A stretch of DNA of 64,000 nucleotides from CALCCV01 sp964388665 (lineage in GTDB: Bacteria; Bdellovibrionota; Bdellovibrionia; Bdellovibrionales; Bdellovibrionaceae), in the NCBI GenBank assembly GCA_964388665.1, contig CAYMBJ010000007.1, forward strand, positions 16,560 to 80,559, read 5' to 3'. Shown here piece after piece: positions 44,257 to 52,703 of this stretch (its first letter is position 1; each line of letters begins with the position of its first letter). The translations under genes were made by a program, and so were the position numbers. The notes beneath the pieces are model-generated. The model worked only from the letters and a program-made list of their open reading frames with translations, did no database searches and had not been told where the DNA came from.

Positions 44257-45009
44257 GTGATCGATATGTTGCTTGTGTGGGTGGTGGTGTATCGCCTGCT
44301 GATTCTGATTCGCAGAACAGGCACCATTCAGATGCTTTCGGGGTTGGGAATTCTTGCCATACTTTATCTTTTGAGCATTTGGCTTGAGCTCTTCACCTTC
44401 AATTGGCTGCTAGAGAAGTTCTTCTCGAATTTGTTTTTGATTGTAGTGGTTCTGTTTCAAGGAGAGATTCGGCGCGCTCTGGCTCATATTGGCAGTTCGC
44501 CTTTCTTTAGCGATGGCTCCATTGTACAAGAGACCCACGTGATTGAAGAGATGGCGAAGGGGATCTTGCTCATTGCCCAGAAGGGTTTTGGTGGCTTGAT
44601 CGTGATCGAAAAGGACATCTTGGTGGATTATCATGTCGAATTTGGTACCGAGATCGATGCCAAGGTCACAGCCGAACTTTTGGTTTCTATTTTTCATCCT
44701 TCTAGTCCTATTCATGACGGGGCGGTGATCATCCGCAGCGGACGTGTGCTTTCGGCCGGTTGCTTTTTGCCCTTGAGCAAGAACCCCGCAATAGATAAAA
44801 ACTTGGGAACACGCCACCGCTCGGCCATTGGTTTGACAGAGGAGACCGATGCACTGGTGTTTGTAATTAGCGAGGAGAACAGATCTGTGGGAATGGTCCA
44901 TTCGGGAGTGCTCACGCCCAATGCCGATATGAATGTGATACGCCGAGCCCTTTATGACGCATTTGACTTGAAGTATCGGCCGCCGACTCCCGGTGGAGGT
45001 GCTTCTTGA
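44257..45009 (+). CDS. cdaA: Diadenylate cyclase CdaA (DisA_N domain)
   Basis: 250 residues from GTG 44257. Three membrane helices (residues 3-75), then the DAC domain with HDGAVIIRSGRV and RHRSAIGLTEETDALV, the DGA and RHR catalytic motifs that join two ATP into c-di-AMP. The family's usual N-terminus (LRWQDILDIL) is encoded just upstream in the same open frame (RYQDVIDML), so the real start may be further up, at CTG 44230 or an ATT codon (44194 or 44200) after GGGAG. There is no ATG, GTG or TTG there. It overlaps ybbR by four bases, and glmM follows. Confidence 0.93.
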   Translation: MIDMLLVWVVVYRLLILIRRTGTIQMLSGLGILAILYLLSIWLELFTFNWLLEKFFSNLFLIVVVLFQGEIRRALAHIGSSPFFSDGSIVQETHVIEEMAKGILLIAQKGFGGLIVIEKDILVDYHVEFGTEIDAKVTAELLVSIFHPSSPIHDGAVIIRSGRVLSAGCFLPLSKNPAIDKNLGTRHRSAIGLTEETDALVFVISEENRSVGMVHSGVLTPNADMNVIRRALYDAFDLKYRPPTPGGGAS

Positions 45010-45497
45010 ATTGGTTTTTTGATTTTTTTGAAAACTTTCGTGAAAATTGGTCCTACAAGATCATCGCCTTACTGATCGCGTTGATTTTGTGGTTGACGAT
45101 TCTGGGGCGCCGCGATTTTGTCTTCACAAAAAATATGGATCTTGATTTTAGGCCACCGATGGGGGCCACATTGGTGAGCGCCAGCATTGATAAGATCAAG
45201 GTCAAGGTCAGTGGTTCACGGTTGGCTTTGAAAAAGTTTTTGGATGGAGCATCGTCTCAAAGTGTTATTTTTGACCTATCGGCAAAACGAATTGGCGAAC
45301 ACGATCTGCTGATCACCCCAGAAATGATCGATGTGCCCGTGGGCGTAAAGATTCTTTCGATTCGACCTGTGCGAGTGGTGGTGGAGCTAAGCGAAGATAA
45401 GAGCGCAGTTACAAAACCGGAAGAAGAAGGGACTGTAGAAACCACAGACCCCACTGAATTCATGGAGCCTGTCGAAACCATTGACAGCGGCGACTGA
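45006..45497 (+). CDS. ybbR: YbbR-domain protein (CdaR-like)
   Basis: 163 residues, TTG start overlapping the cdaA stop. An N-terminal membrane anchor (SYKIIALLIALILWLTIL) precedes one YbbR repeat (residues 45-130), the periplasmic part that regulates CdaA in Firmicutes. A Glu/Thr-rich tail follows. The usual protein has more YbbR repeats, so this is a minimal form. The order cdaA-ybbR-glmM matches the classic c-di-AMP operon. Confidence 0.85.
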   Translation: MNWFFDFFENFRENWSYKIIALLIALILWLTILGRRDFVFTKNMDLDFRPPMGATLVSASIDKIKVKVSGSRLALKKFLDGASSQSVIFDLSAKRIGEHDLLITPEMIDVPVGVKILSIRPVRVVVELSEDKSAVTKPEEEGTVETTDPTEFMEPVETIDSGD

Positions 45498-45576
45498 GCC
45501 AATGTTCCTGTTCCACTCGCCTCTTTTCAAAAATGAAATTTGAGGCTAATGATAGCTGAAGAAGGAGAACTTCATA

Positions 45577-46947
45577 GTGAGCAAAAAGTTATTTGGCACA
45601 GATGGAATTCGCGGCACAGCCAATCAGTTTCCGATGGTGCCGGAGGCCGTGGTTAAAATCGGTCAGGCCATTGGCATTATACTAAAGCGTCAGGACCGTC
45701 CTGCGCATCGGGACAAGATACAAGTGGTGATTGGCAAAGACACCCGACTTTCAGGCTATATGATCGAGCAAGCACTGGCCTCTGGGCTCAATTCAATGGG
45801 TGTTCATGTGCAGTTGGTGGGGCCATTGCCTACACCCGCCATAGGCTACCTGACCCGCTCCATGCGCGCTGACGCCGGCATCGTGATCTCGGCCTCTCAC
45901 AATCCCTTTGTCGATAACGGCATTAAGATTTTTGGTCCCGATGGTTTCAAAATTCAGGATCAGCTGGAGCGCGAAATTGAAGATCTGGTTTTCAATAATG
46001 ATTTTGTTTCGTCAGCACCTCCCTCAAAATCCATCGGTCGAACCAAGAGGATTGACGACGCCCAGGGACGTTACATCGTGCATGCAAAGAGTGCCTTTCC
46101 GCTTGAGCACACTTTGGATGGGCTGCGCATGGTGCTCGACACCGCCAATGGTGCCGCCTACAGGGTGGCGAAATCCATTTTTGAAGAGCTAGGAGCTGAG
46201 GTATTCCAAATCGGTGATGACCCCAACGGCACCAATATCAACGAAGAGGTGGGCGCGCTGTTTCCCACCAAAACCAGAGAGGCAGTCGTTCAGTTTCGCG
46301 CGGACGTGGGCATCAGTTTAGATGGCGATGCCGATCGTCTGATCATGGTGGACGAAAAGGGTCAGATCATGAATGGCGATCACATCTTGGGGATTTGCGC
46401 GCTCTACATGAAAGAAAAGCAAATTTTAAAAAAGAACACCTTGGTGGTCACGCACATGAGCAACTATGGCCTGGAAAAGAAAATGAAAGAAAACGGCATA
46501 GAGGTGGTCAAGGTCAATGTTGGTGATAAATTTGTCGTTGACGAAATGAAACGAAATGATCTCAATCTGGGCGGTGAACAGTCCGGTCATATTATTTTCT
46601 TAGATCACACCACCACGGGTGATGGCTGTATTGCTGCCCTGAATGTTTTGGGTTTGATGAAACAAACAAAAAAAACCATGAGTGAACTCAATTCCCTCAT
46701 CGAAGATGTCCCTCAGGTACTGATCAATTGTAAGGTCAAACATCGCAAGGAGCTCAAAGAAATTCCTGGGTTTACCGAGTTGGTCAAATCCATCGAAACC
46801 AAACTGGCTGGAAGTGGGCGAGTTTTCGTGAGGTTCTCGGGGACAGAGCCCTTGGTGAGAATATTAGTTGAAGGGCCGAAGCAGTCCGAAATCTCTGCGG
46901 CGGCCGAGGCGATTGCAGATCTTTTAGAAAAGGAGCTCAGTCATTAG
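45577..46947 (+). CDS. glmM: Phosphoglucosamine mutase
   Basis: 456 residues, GTG start nine bases after AAGGAG. Phospho-serine loop VISASHNPFVDNGIK (near 105), metal loop SLDGDADRLIM and FSGTEPLVRILVEG at the end. It interconverts glucosamine-6- and -1-phosphate for peptidoglycan and LPS. It lies directly after cdaA-ybbR, the arrangement by which CdaA activity is tied to cell-wall precursor supply in other bacteria. Confidence 0.96.
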   Translation: MSKKLFGTDGIRGTANQFPMVPEAVVKIGQAIGIILKRQDRPAHRDKIQVVIGKDTRLSGYMIEQALASGLNSMGVHVQLVGPLPTPAIGYLTRSMRADAGIVISASHNPFVDNGIKIFGPDGFKIQDQLEREIEDLVFNNDFVSSAPPSKSIGRTKRIDDAQGRYIVHAKSAFPLEHTLDGLRMVLDTANGAAYRVAKSIFEELGAEVFQIGDDPNGTNINEEVGALFPTKTREAVVQFRADVGISLDGDADRLIMVDEKGQIMNGDHILGICALYMKEKQILKKNTLVVTHMSNYGLEKKMKENGIEVVKVNVGDKFVVDEMKRNDLNLGGEQSGHIIFLDHTTTGDGCIAALNVLGLMKQTKKTMSELNSLIEDVPQVLINCKVKHRKELKEIPGFTELVKSIETKLAGSGRVFVRFSGTEPLVRILVEGPKQSEISAAAEAIADLLEKELSH

Positions 46948-46966
46948 TGCGCGTAGGAAGCCCAAG

Positions 46967-47692
46967 GTGCGCTTGGGTGTTAACATTGATCATGTGGCCA
47001 CTCTGCGCCAGGTGCGCGGGGGCACAACGGATTATCCCAGCTTGGTGACGGCGATGAAGTCGGCCGTAGCAGGTGGAGCGGAACAGATCACCATTCATTT
47101 GCGCGAAGATCGTCGCCACATTCAAGATGAGGATCTCAAAGTCCTCTCTCGCAGCTGCCCCGTTGATCTCAATTTAGAAATGGCGGTTTCGAAAGAGATT
47201 TTGCGCTTGGCAAAAAAATATCGACCGGCCTGGGTCTGCTTTGTGCCCGAGAAGCGTGAAGAGCTGACCACAGAGGGCGGGCTCAATGTGAGCAAGGTCT
47301 CCTCCGAGATCACCAAAATGACCAGTGAACTCAATCGACTCAGAATCCAATGCTCCTACTTTATAGAGCCTGATGTGCACATAGTAAACGCGTCGGCTGT
47401 AGCCGGTGCGCAGGCGGTGGAATTTCACACCGGGCACTGGGTGTTAGCAAAAGGAACTAAGAAAAAGCAAATTTGGCAAAAGTTGGTGACCTCTGCAGAG
47501 GCGGCGCACGCACTCGGGCTGCGAGTTCACGCCGGTCACGGCCTTGACTATGAACACACAGCTAAAATCTTGCAGTTGCCACATTTACTAGAGGTGAACA
47601 TCGGTCATAGTTTGATCTGCTACTCTCTTGAAATGGGTCTGACCACAGCGACAAAAAAAATGGTAAAAGTGTTGGCGGGGCGGCGACCCTAA
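46967..47692 (+). CDS. pdxJ: Pyridoxine 5'-phosphate synthase
   Basis: 241 residues from GTG 46967. The family opening LGVNIDHVATLRQVRGG is complete, as are ITIHLREDRRHIQDED, FVPEKREELTTEGGL and HAGHGLDY. It joins 1-deoxyxylulose-5-phosphate and amino-acetone phosphate to pyridoxine 5'-phosphate (vitamin B6). glmM-pdxJ-tsaE is a common proteobacterial neighbourhood, here without acpS between them. The tsaE start follows one base after its stop. Confidence 0.95.
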   Translation: MRLGVNIDHVATLRQVRGGTTDYPSLVTAMKSAVAGGAEQITIHLREDRRHIQDEDLKVLSRSCPVDLNLEMAVSKEILRLAKKYRPAWVCFVPEKREELTTEGGLNVSKVSSEITKMTSELNRLRIQCSYFIEPDVHIVNASAVAGAQAVEFHTGHWVLAKGTKKKQIWQKLVTSAEAAHALGLRVHAGHGLDYEHTAKILQLPHLLEVNIGHSLICYSLEMGLTTATKKMVKVLAGRRP

Positions 47693-47693
47693 G

Positions 47694-48149
47694 ATGCCGT
47701 CGACGTCTGGATCTAAGCCTGACTCTCAGTTTGAATTTTGCTGCAGTGAAGTCGATCTTGCCTCTCACCTGCAAGTCTGGCTCAGTCAAAATCCTGAGCC
47801 CGCGGTCTTATTGTTATCAGGGCCTGTGGGCGCAGGGAAGACAACTTTGGTGCGCGAGTTTTGCCAGCTTTTAGGAAGCTTTGAGGTCACCTCGCCCACT
47901 TACTCCTTACATCACCTTTACGAAAACAAACAGAAGCAAGTGAGAATTCATCACTTTGATCTCTATCGTATGCAGTCCGAAGAGGAACTCGAGTCATTTC
48001 ATTTTTGGGAGTCCCTTGCGGAGCCCAAGTCTTGGATATTTATTGAGTGGCCCGAGACACTGGCCACCGAGCATTTCTCTCGGCCTTGGATTCGCATACA
48101 GATTCAGCCAACAGCCACCAATCAAAGAAATTACGTCATCCTCTCCTAA
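47694..48149 (+). CDS. tsaE: tRNA threonylcarbamoyladenosine biosynthesis ATPase
   Basis: 151 residues. Walker A LLSGPVGAGKTTLVREF, followed by SPTYSLHHLY and HHFDLYRM, then FIEWPE. TsaE is the small ATPase of the complex that makes t6A37 in tRNA. The protein is of normal length. It ends an operon with glmM and pdxJ; 190 bp of non-coding sequence with two imperfect hairpins follow. Confidence 0.92.
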   Translation: MPSTSGSKPDSQFEFCCSEVDLASHLQVWLSQNPEPAVLLLSGPVGAGKTTLVREFCQLLGSFEVTSPTYSLHHLYENKQKQVRIHHFDLYRMQSEEELESFHFWESLAEPKSWIFIEWPETLATEHFSRPWIRIQIQPTATNQRNYVILS

Positions 48150-48361
48150 AGATGTCAGCGTGAGTTGCGGGTAATCCGCTCCCTTCGTTCTGTGGTGGGG
48201 CCAGCTCTGGTAACTGGGCTGGTCTACCAAATCTCTAGGGTTTTGGTCAGATAAACGCGCACGGGCAAATTGTGGCAAAGCTCACGAATCTGTGCTAACG
48301 AATAAGGTCGACGGGACCGAGTCCATCGGTCTAGTTAATTTTGCATCATTGTGGAGATTCG

Positions 48362-48718
48362 ATGGCATCACTTATTGAGTATGAGAAGGCGCTTAAGGCT
48401 TTGGAAATCGCATTGCTATCGCCCAAAACCGATCTGAATAGGGATGCTACGATTCAGCGCTTTGAATTTTGCGTTGAATTGGCATGGAAGACAGCAAAGA
48501 AGCTTATGCAGACATCAAACTCTGTACCCAAAACTGTGATTAGGGAAATGGCGGATCAAGGACTCATTTTGAATCCCACAGTTTGGTTTTCTTATATCGA
48601 GGCACGAAATCTCAGCTCACATACATACAAAGAGGAACTTGCTGAAAAAGTTTACGGTATTGCCAAATCTTTTTTAACTGATGGTTGCAATCTTTTGGAA
48701 AAGCTGAAACATCTATGA
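48362..48718 (+). CDS. HEPN toxin (HepT-like) of a HEPN/MNT module
   Basis: 118 residues from ATG 48362, with GGAG five bases before. A four-helix bundle with NRDATIQRFEFCVELAWKT and the HEPN catalytic motif RNLSSHTY (R-x4-H-x-Y), the ribonuclease signature. It belongs to the HI0074-like nucleotidyltransferase-substrate-binding group. It is encoded first, its stop overlaps the ATG of the partner MNT gene, and it lies alone in a spacer between operons, as expected of a mobile toxin-antitoxin module. Confidence 0.88.
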   Translation: MASLIEYEKALKALEIALLSPKTDLNRDATIQRFEFCVELAWKTAKKLMQTSNSVPKTVIREMADQGLILNPTVWFSYIEARNLSSHTYKEELAEKVYGIAKSFLTDGCNLLEKLKHL

Positions 48719-49014
48719 CTTTTGGGCTCTCACCTCAAGATTGGACAACTATTGAAAACTTGGCCATTTTTCCATTAAAGAACTTGGGAGCGAAGGTCTA
48801 TATCTTTGGCTCTCGAGCTCGGGGCAATCATCGAGAGTTTTCAGATCTCGATATTTTATATGTGATAAAAAACAAGCCTCCACTGCATAAGATTGGCGAA
48901 ATTAAGGACCTTCTGAATGAAAGCAATTTACCGATCAAAGTTGACCTTGTTGACTTTGACGAAGCCGCTGAAACATACAAAGAAAATATGCTAATGGAAC
49001 GCATCGAGGTTTAA
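48715..49014 (+). CDS. MNT-domain nucleotidyltransferase antitoxin
   Basis: 99 residues from ATG 48715 (ATGA overlap with the toxin gene). The minimal nucleotidyltransferase motif is complete: FGSRARGNHREFSDLDILYV, and the third acid lies in IKVDLVDF. MNT proteins inactivate the HEPN partner by AMPylating its active-site Tyr, established for MntA-HepT; the Tyr of RNLSSHTY is the likely target here. Confidence 0.88.
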   Translation: MTFGLSPQDWTTIENLAIFPLKNLGAKVYIFGSRARGNHREFSDLDILYVIKNKPPLHKIGEIKDLLNESNLPIKVDLVDFDEAAETYKENMLMERIEV

Positions 49015-49068
49015 GAATGGTTTCGATAGGCCACTTTCTCGAGAACCACGTCAAAATCAAAATACGCT

Positions 49069-51306
49069 CTAGGATGCCAGATAATCTTCGGTTTTTCTCT
49101 CGATAAATAGGGATATATCAATGGATTTCTTTTCGAAAAAGAGAAGGTCTTGAATGGCGTACTGATGGGTTTCACCAACAACAAAGCCAAGCATTCGTTT
49201 GCCAATGACGAGGGGAACTATGGTCAGTGTGGATTTTGGGTAGTTTTGCAAGAGAAGCTTAGCCGTTTCGCTCGGGCGAAACGCGGGCGTAATCGCGCCG
49301 TGGTAGGACTTCAGCGTGCGCAGGACAATGTTGAGCGGCGAGGCCTCTTTTAAAAAGTAGTGAATTTGTTTTTCGTTGGGCAAGCGAACAAGGTTTGAAT
49401 CCTGATTGACTTTATCTTGCTCCAACAACAGGACGCTCACTGCAGTGTTGATGCTATCATCGATGGCGATCACTGTTGTCGTAAAGTAAATCAAACAGAG
49501 CTCTTGCATAATGATGGCCACCTCCTCTTCGAGGTGAGGATGATTGTTGAAAATTTGTATCAACGGAAATTTGTCTGAGTTGTCCTTTAGGACAATAGGT
49601 GGAATCTTTGTCGCTGCTGCCGTCTCTACCACTTTCGCAGGAACTTTAGGCGATTCGACAACTTTTGCCTCAGTTTTTGCTGCTGGCTCACGAAAGGGTG
49701 GCGGTTTGATTGTCGGTGGTGGGATCTTTAGGGTCAGAGGTGGCGGCATTTTGGTGGGCATCGCTGCTGGCTTTGTTGAAGCCGCCGGTGCGGCCTTGGT
49801 TTGAGTGGCTGCTGGCGTCGCTGTTGTCTGTGAGGGGGTCTTGCCCGAGTTCGTCACCTCGCTCACAGATTTAGTTGGCGGAGGTGGTGTTAAGGAGGTG
49901 TTCTGAGTATCAGAGTTGATGGCTATGGGTTTCGAGAACGTTATGGTTTCGGTGTTGATGACAATCACTTTCTGAGTGATTTCAGAAATATCCTCAGACT
50001 CAATGTCCTCCTCTGTATCTGGTGTATCTGGCGCAACCAAAGGCACTTTTTGGCTATACTCTCTCTGAATTTGGGTGGACTGACCTATGGTCTTGTCGCC
50101 GATTGCAGCTTCACTGGGAGTCGAGACTGCGGCGGATGCAACTTTTTCCTGTTCAGAAATGACGGGGGCTTCCTCTGAAACCAGAGCGGCCAATGCCGCT
50201 GGTGTTTCGCCGTCTTCGCTATCAACTAGACTGTTGTTCGAAGCACTCAGTAGCGCCGTGCTCGAAATCTTTGAGTTCTCGTCACTTTCGTTATGGGAGA
50301 TTGTCAAACTAGAATTGTGTACTTTTGGAGAGGGCGACTCTGATTTGTGACTCCCTGACCCTTTTGGCTTGGCAGAGGTCAGGATCGTAATTGATTTTTC
50401 GTCAAAATCCTCAAGACTAAGTCCTTCTGGAAAATGCAATTCACCTTCTGAGTCTTCGCCGGAGGATGAATTTTCAGAATCGGTAGAGCCATCGGTGCTG
50501 GGCGACTCCAAATCAGATAGCACAAGCTCGCCATCGTCGTTAAAAAATGAGTCAGAGGCTGGCTCCTCAGCCTGCACTGAAGTGTGCAGTGAGGCGGCAT
50601 CGAAACCGTCCTCTGAGCTTTCTTCGGAAATTTTCATTGGTTTTTCTTTTGAATCATGCCGTGTGTGTTTGGCTTTTTGATCTGGTGAGCCCTTTGGACC
50701 CAGATCGAGTTTTCGCATGACCGTGTGAGTAGGAATTACGGCCCTTCCGACCACAGTGGCTTCAGTGTCGCTAATCACTGATTTCTGTTCGGGAGGTTTT
50801 TCGGCATAGATTTGCGTTTTCATTTCGCCAAGGGCTTCGGGGCTCGCCACTTGAGTGGCCATCTCGCCAATGTCTTGAGGTGACGGGGAGACCTCTCGAG
50901 AGGGAGGTGGCGCATTCACTTTCCGGTCGCTGTTGGCCAGAATTTGATGCCAGCGTTTGATATTGGCCGGATTTGTCAGCAAAAATACATGCGGTTTGTC
51001 GGATTTACAGGGTGAAACGCCGGCAATGATCGGCAGCCCGTCCCAAGTGCCCACAAGGATTTGGTCCATCATCCAAAAACTATTTTTACCTAAAGTCTGC
51101 AGCTGCTCTCGTTGCTCTGCAGACATTGTGAACTTTGTAAAAAACTCATCCTTTAATACGGGAAGACCAAATTGCTGCTGCGCCCATTCCACATATTCAG
51201 CCCAAGGGATGACGTGGCTCTCCAGCAGCTCAAGCAGCGAAATAGTGGTGCTTGACCTCCCATTGAGGTACTGTGCAAACTGAATTTTCCATGATTCTGC
51301 GTCCAT
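49069..51306 (-). CDS. Large multi-domain protein with disordered Ser/Glu/Pro linker
   Basis: About 745 residues from ATG 51306 (MDAESW). Residues 1-130 are a folded domain with YLNGRSSTTISLLELLESHV and FGLPVLKDEFF, vaguely like the N-terminal domain of secretion/pilus ATPases (MshEN type). Residues 140-540 are low complexity (Ser/Glu, then Pro/Ala/Lys: KPPPFREPAAKTEAK). The last 200 residues are an alpha/beta domain of GAF-like look with FPLIQIFNNHPHLEEEV. No family recognised with confidence. It may be a regulatory or scaffolding protein. Divergent from the cysteine desulfurase gene. Confidence 0.6.
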   Translation of the reverse strand: MDAESWKIQFAQYLNGRSSTTISLLELLESHVIPWAEYVEWAQQQFGLPVLKDEFFTKFTMSAEQREQLQTLGKNSFWMMDQILVGTWDGLPIIAGVSPCKSDKPHVFLLTNPANIKRWHQILANSDRKVNAPPPSREVSPSPQDIGEMATQVASPEALGEMKTQIYAEKPPEQKSVISDTEATVVGRAVIPTHTVMRKLDLGPKGSPDQKAKHTRHDSKEKPMKISEESSEDGFDAASLHTSVQAEEPASDSFFNDDGELVLSDLESPSTDGSTDSENSSSGEDSEGELHFPEGLSLEDFDEKSITILTSAKPKGSGSHKSESPSPKVHNSSLTISHNESDENSKISSTALLSASNNSLVDSEDGETPAALAALVSEEAPVISEQEKVASAAVSTPSEAAIGDKTIGQSTQIQREYSQKVPLVAPDTPDTEEDIESEDISEITQKVIVINTETITFSKPIAINSDTQNTSLTPPPPTKSVSEVTNSGKTPSQTTATPAATQTKAAPAASTKPAAMPTKMPPPLTLKIPPPTIKPPPFREPAAKTEAKVVESPKVPAKVVETAAATKIPPIVLKDNSDKFPLIQIFNNHPHLEEEVAIIMQELCLIYFTTTVIAIDDSINTAVSVLLLEQDKVNQDSNLVRLPNEKQIHYFLKEASPLNIVLRTLKSYHGAITPAFRPSETAKLLLQNYPKSTLTIVPLVIGKRMLGFVVGETHQYAIQDLLFFEKKSIDISLFIERKTEDYLAS

Positions 51307-51467
51307 CCCTAAATGAATCGGCAATTTGAGGACTTATCTGAACATTTCTGCAAAAATTTCTCGACAAAATCACCCCTAAATCCATTCCTTTCATTGAGGA
51401 GCTATGATAGGGTGCGGCGATTGAAGATTTTGGGCAATCAAGCCCTGTGTATTAGCGGGATTTGTCT

Positions 51468-52700
51468 ATGAAAGTAGTAAATTTTGATCATAATTCTACC
51501 ACTTCGCTGTCTCGCTCTGCCTTGGTCTGGGTGCAAGATGCTTTGGGTGATTTTGGCAATCCCAGTTCAATCCACACCTTGGGTCGAGCTGCAAAAAAGA
51601 CTATGCGTGAGCTGCGGCAGAACTTGGCCCAACGCCTGAACTGTCACCCTTTAGAAATTGTTTTCACTTCGGGCGCCACAGAGGCCAATAATACCATCAT
51701 TAAATCGGTCTATCATGAACTGCGCACACAGGTGATGACAGAATTGATTTCAGGCCAGTCGCTGCCGGCTTTGCTGGAGGCCGCGGATCTGCGCAATGAA
51801 ATCATTACGACGGCTGTTGAGCACCCCAGTGTTGCCCATCCTTTGCGGGCATTGGAAGCTGAAAAGTTGCTGAAGATTCATTGGCTAAAACCTCGTGATG
51901 ATGGACAATTTGATTTTGCAGAATTTCAAAAGCGCCTCTCACCAAAAACACTTTTGGTCAGCGTGATGGCGGCAAATAATGAAACGGGAATCAAACATCC
52001 CATTGCTGAGATTGCAGAGGCAGCAAAAGCTGTGGGAGCTCGGGTGCACTCGGATGCTGTTCAGTTGCTTGGCAAAGAGAGCATCGATTTTAAAGCTCTC
52101 GGTCTTGATTACATAAGTTTGTCCGCTCATAAAATGTACGCACTGAAGGGGCTGGGAATCATGGTCTTGCGCAAAGGTGCGCCCTTTCATCCGGCTTTTT
52201 TTGGTGGCGCGCAGGAGCGCAGTCGACGACCAGGAACTGAAAATATTTTGGCGATGGCCAGTCTGAGTGGCGCATTGGCAGATTGGGAGATTGAGGCTAA
52301 GCGGATAGACTATGTGGCGAAACTGCGCGATCAGCTAGAATCAAGAGTTCTGGCCGAGATCCCTCACGCGCAAGTGCATTTTAAAAACACAATGCGAATC
52401 GTTAACACCAGTAGCTTGCACTTTGCTGGAGTGGATGGCGAAACCTTAATGATGGCACTGGATCTGGAAGGCTTTGCGGTGAGCACGGGAGCGGCTTGCA
52501 GCTCTGGGCGCTCTGAACCAAGCGCCGTGCTGATGGCCTATGGCCTTTCGCGAGAGCAGGCGCAAAGTACGTTGCGGATCTCCTTGGGTTGGGAGACAAC
52601 AGCCACCCAGGTCGAAGATTTTGTCGATGTACTTAAAACCACGCTTCAGCGTTTGCGCAGCTTGCGCACCACCGAGCTTCCCATAGATAAAGGCCTATAG
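51468..52700 (+). CDS. Cysteine desulfurase (NifS/IscS class)
   Basis: 410 residues from ATG 51468. PLP-binding Lys in SLSAHKMYALKGLG, the N-terminal FDHNSTTSL, and active Cys in GAACSSGRSEPS near residue 346. The class gives sulfur to thiouridine and Fe-S pathways. mnmA starts 4 bp after its stop, so it is most likely the sulfur donor for tRNA 2-thiouridine here. Confidence 0.94.
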   Translation: MKVVNFDHNSTTSLSRSALVWVQDALGDFGNPSSIHTLGRAAKKTMRELRQNLAQRLNCHPLEIVFTSGATEANNTIIKSVYHELRTQVMTELISGQSLPALLEAADLRNEIITTAVEHPSVAHPLRALEAEKLLKIHWLKPRDDGQFDFAEFQKRLSPKTLLVSVMAANNETGIKHPIAEIAEAAKAVGARVHSDAVQLLGKESIDFKALGLDYISLSAHKMYALKGLGIMVLRKGAPFHPAFFGGAQERSRRPGTENILAMASLSGALADWEIEAKRIDYVAKLRDQLESRVLAEIPHAQVHFKNTMRIVNTSSLHFAGVDGETLMMALDLEGFAVSTGAACSSGRSEPSAVLMAYGLSREQAQSTLRISLGWETTATQVEDFVDVLKTTLQRLRSLRTTELPIDKGL

Positions 52701-52703
52701 AAC

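Noticed and set aside
48150..48340. Possible tRNA or riboswitch in the gap after tsaE
   Set aside because: Some hairpins (CCAGC/GCTGG, GACCGA/TCGGTC) but no cloverleaf, T-loop or known riboswitch core.
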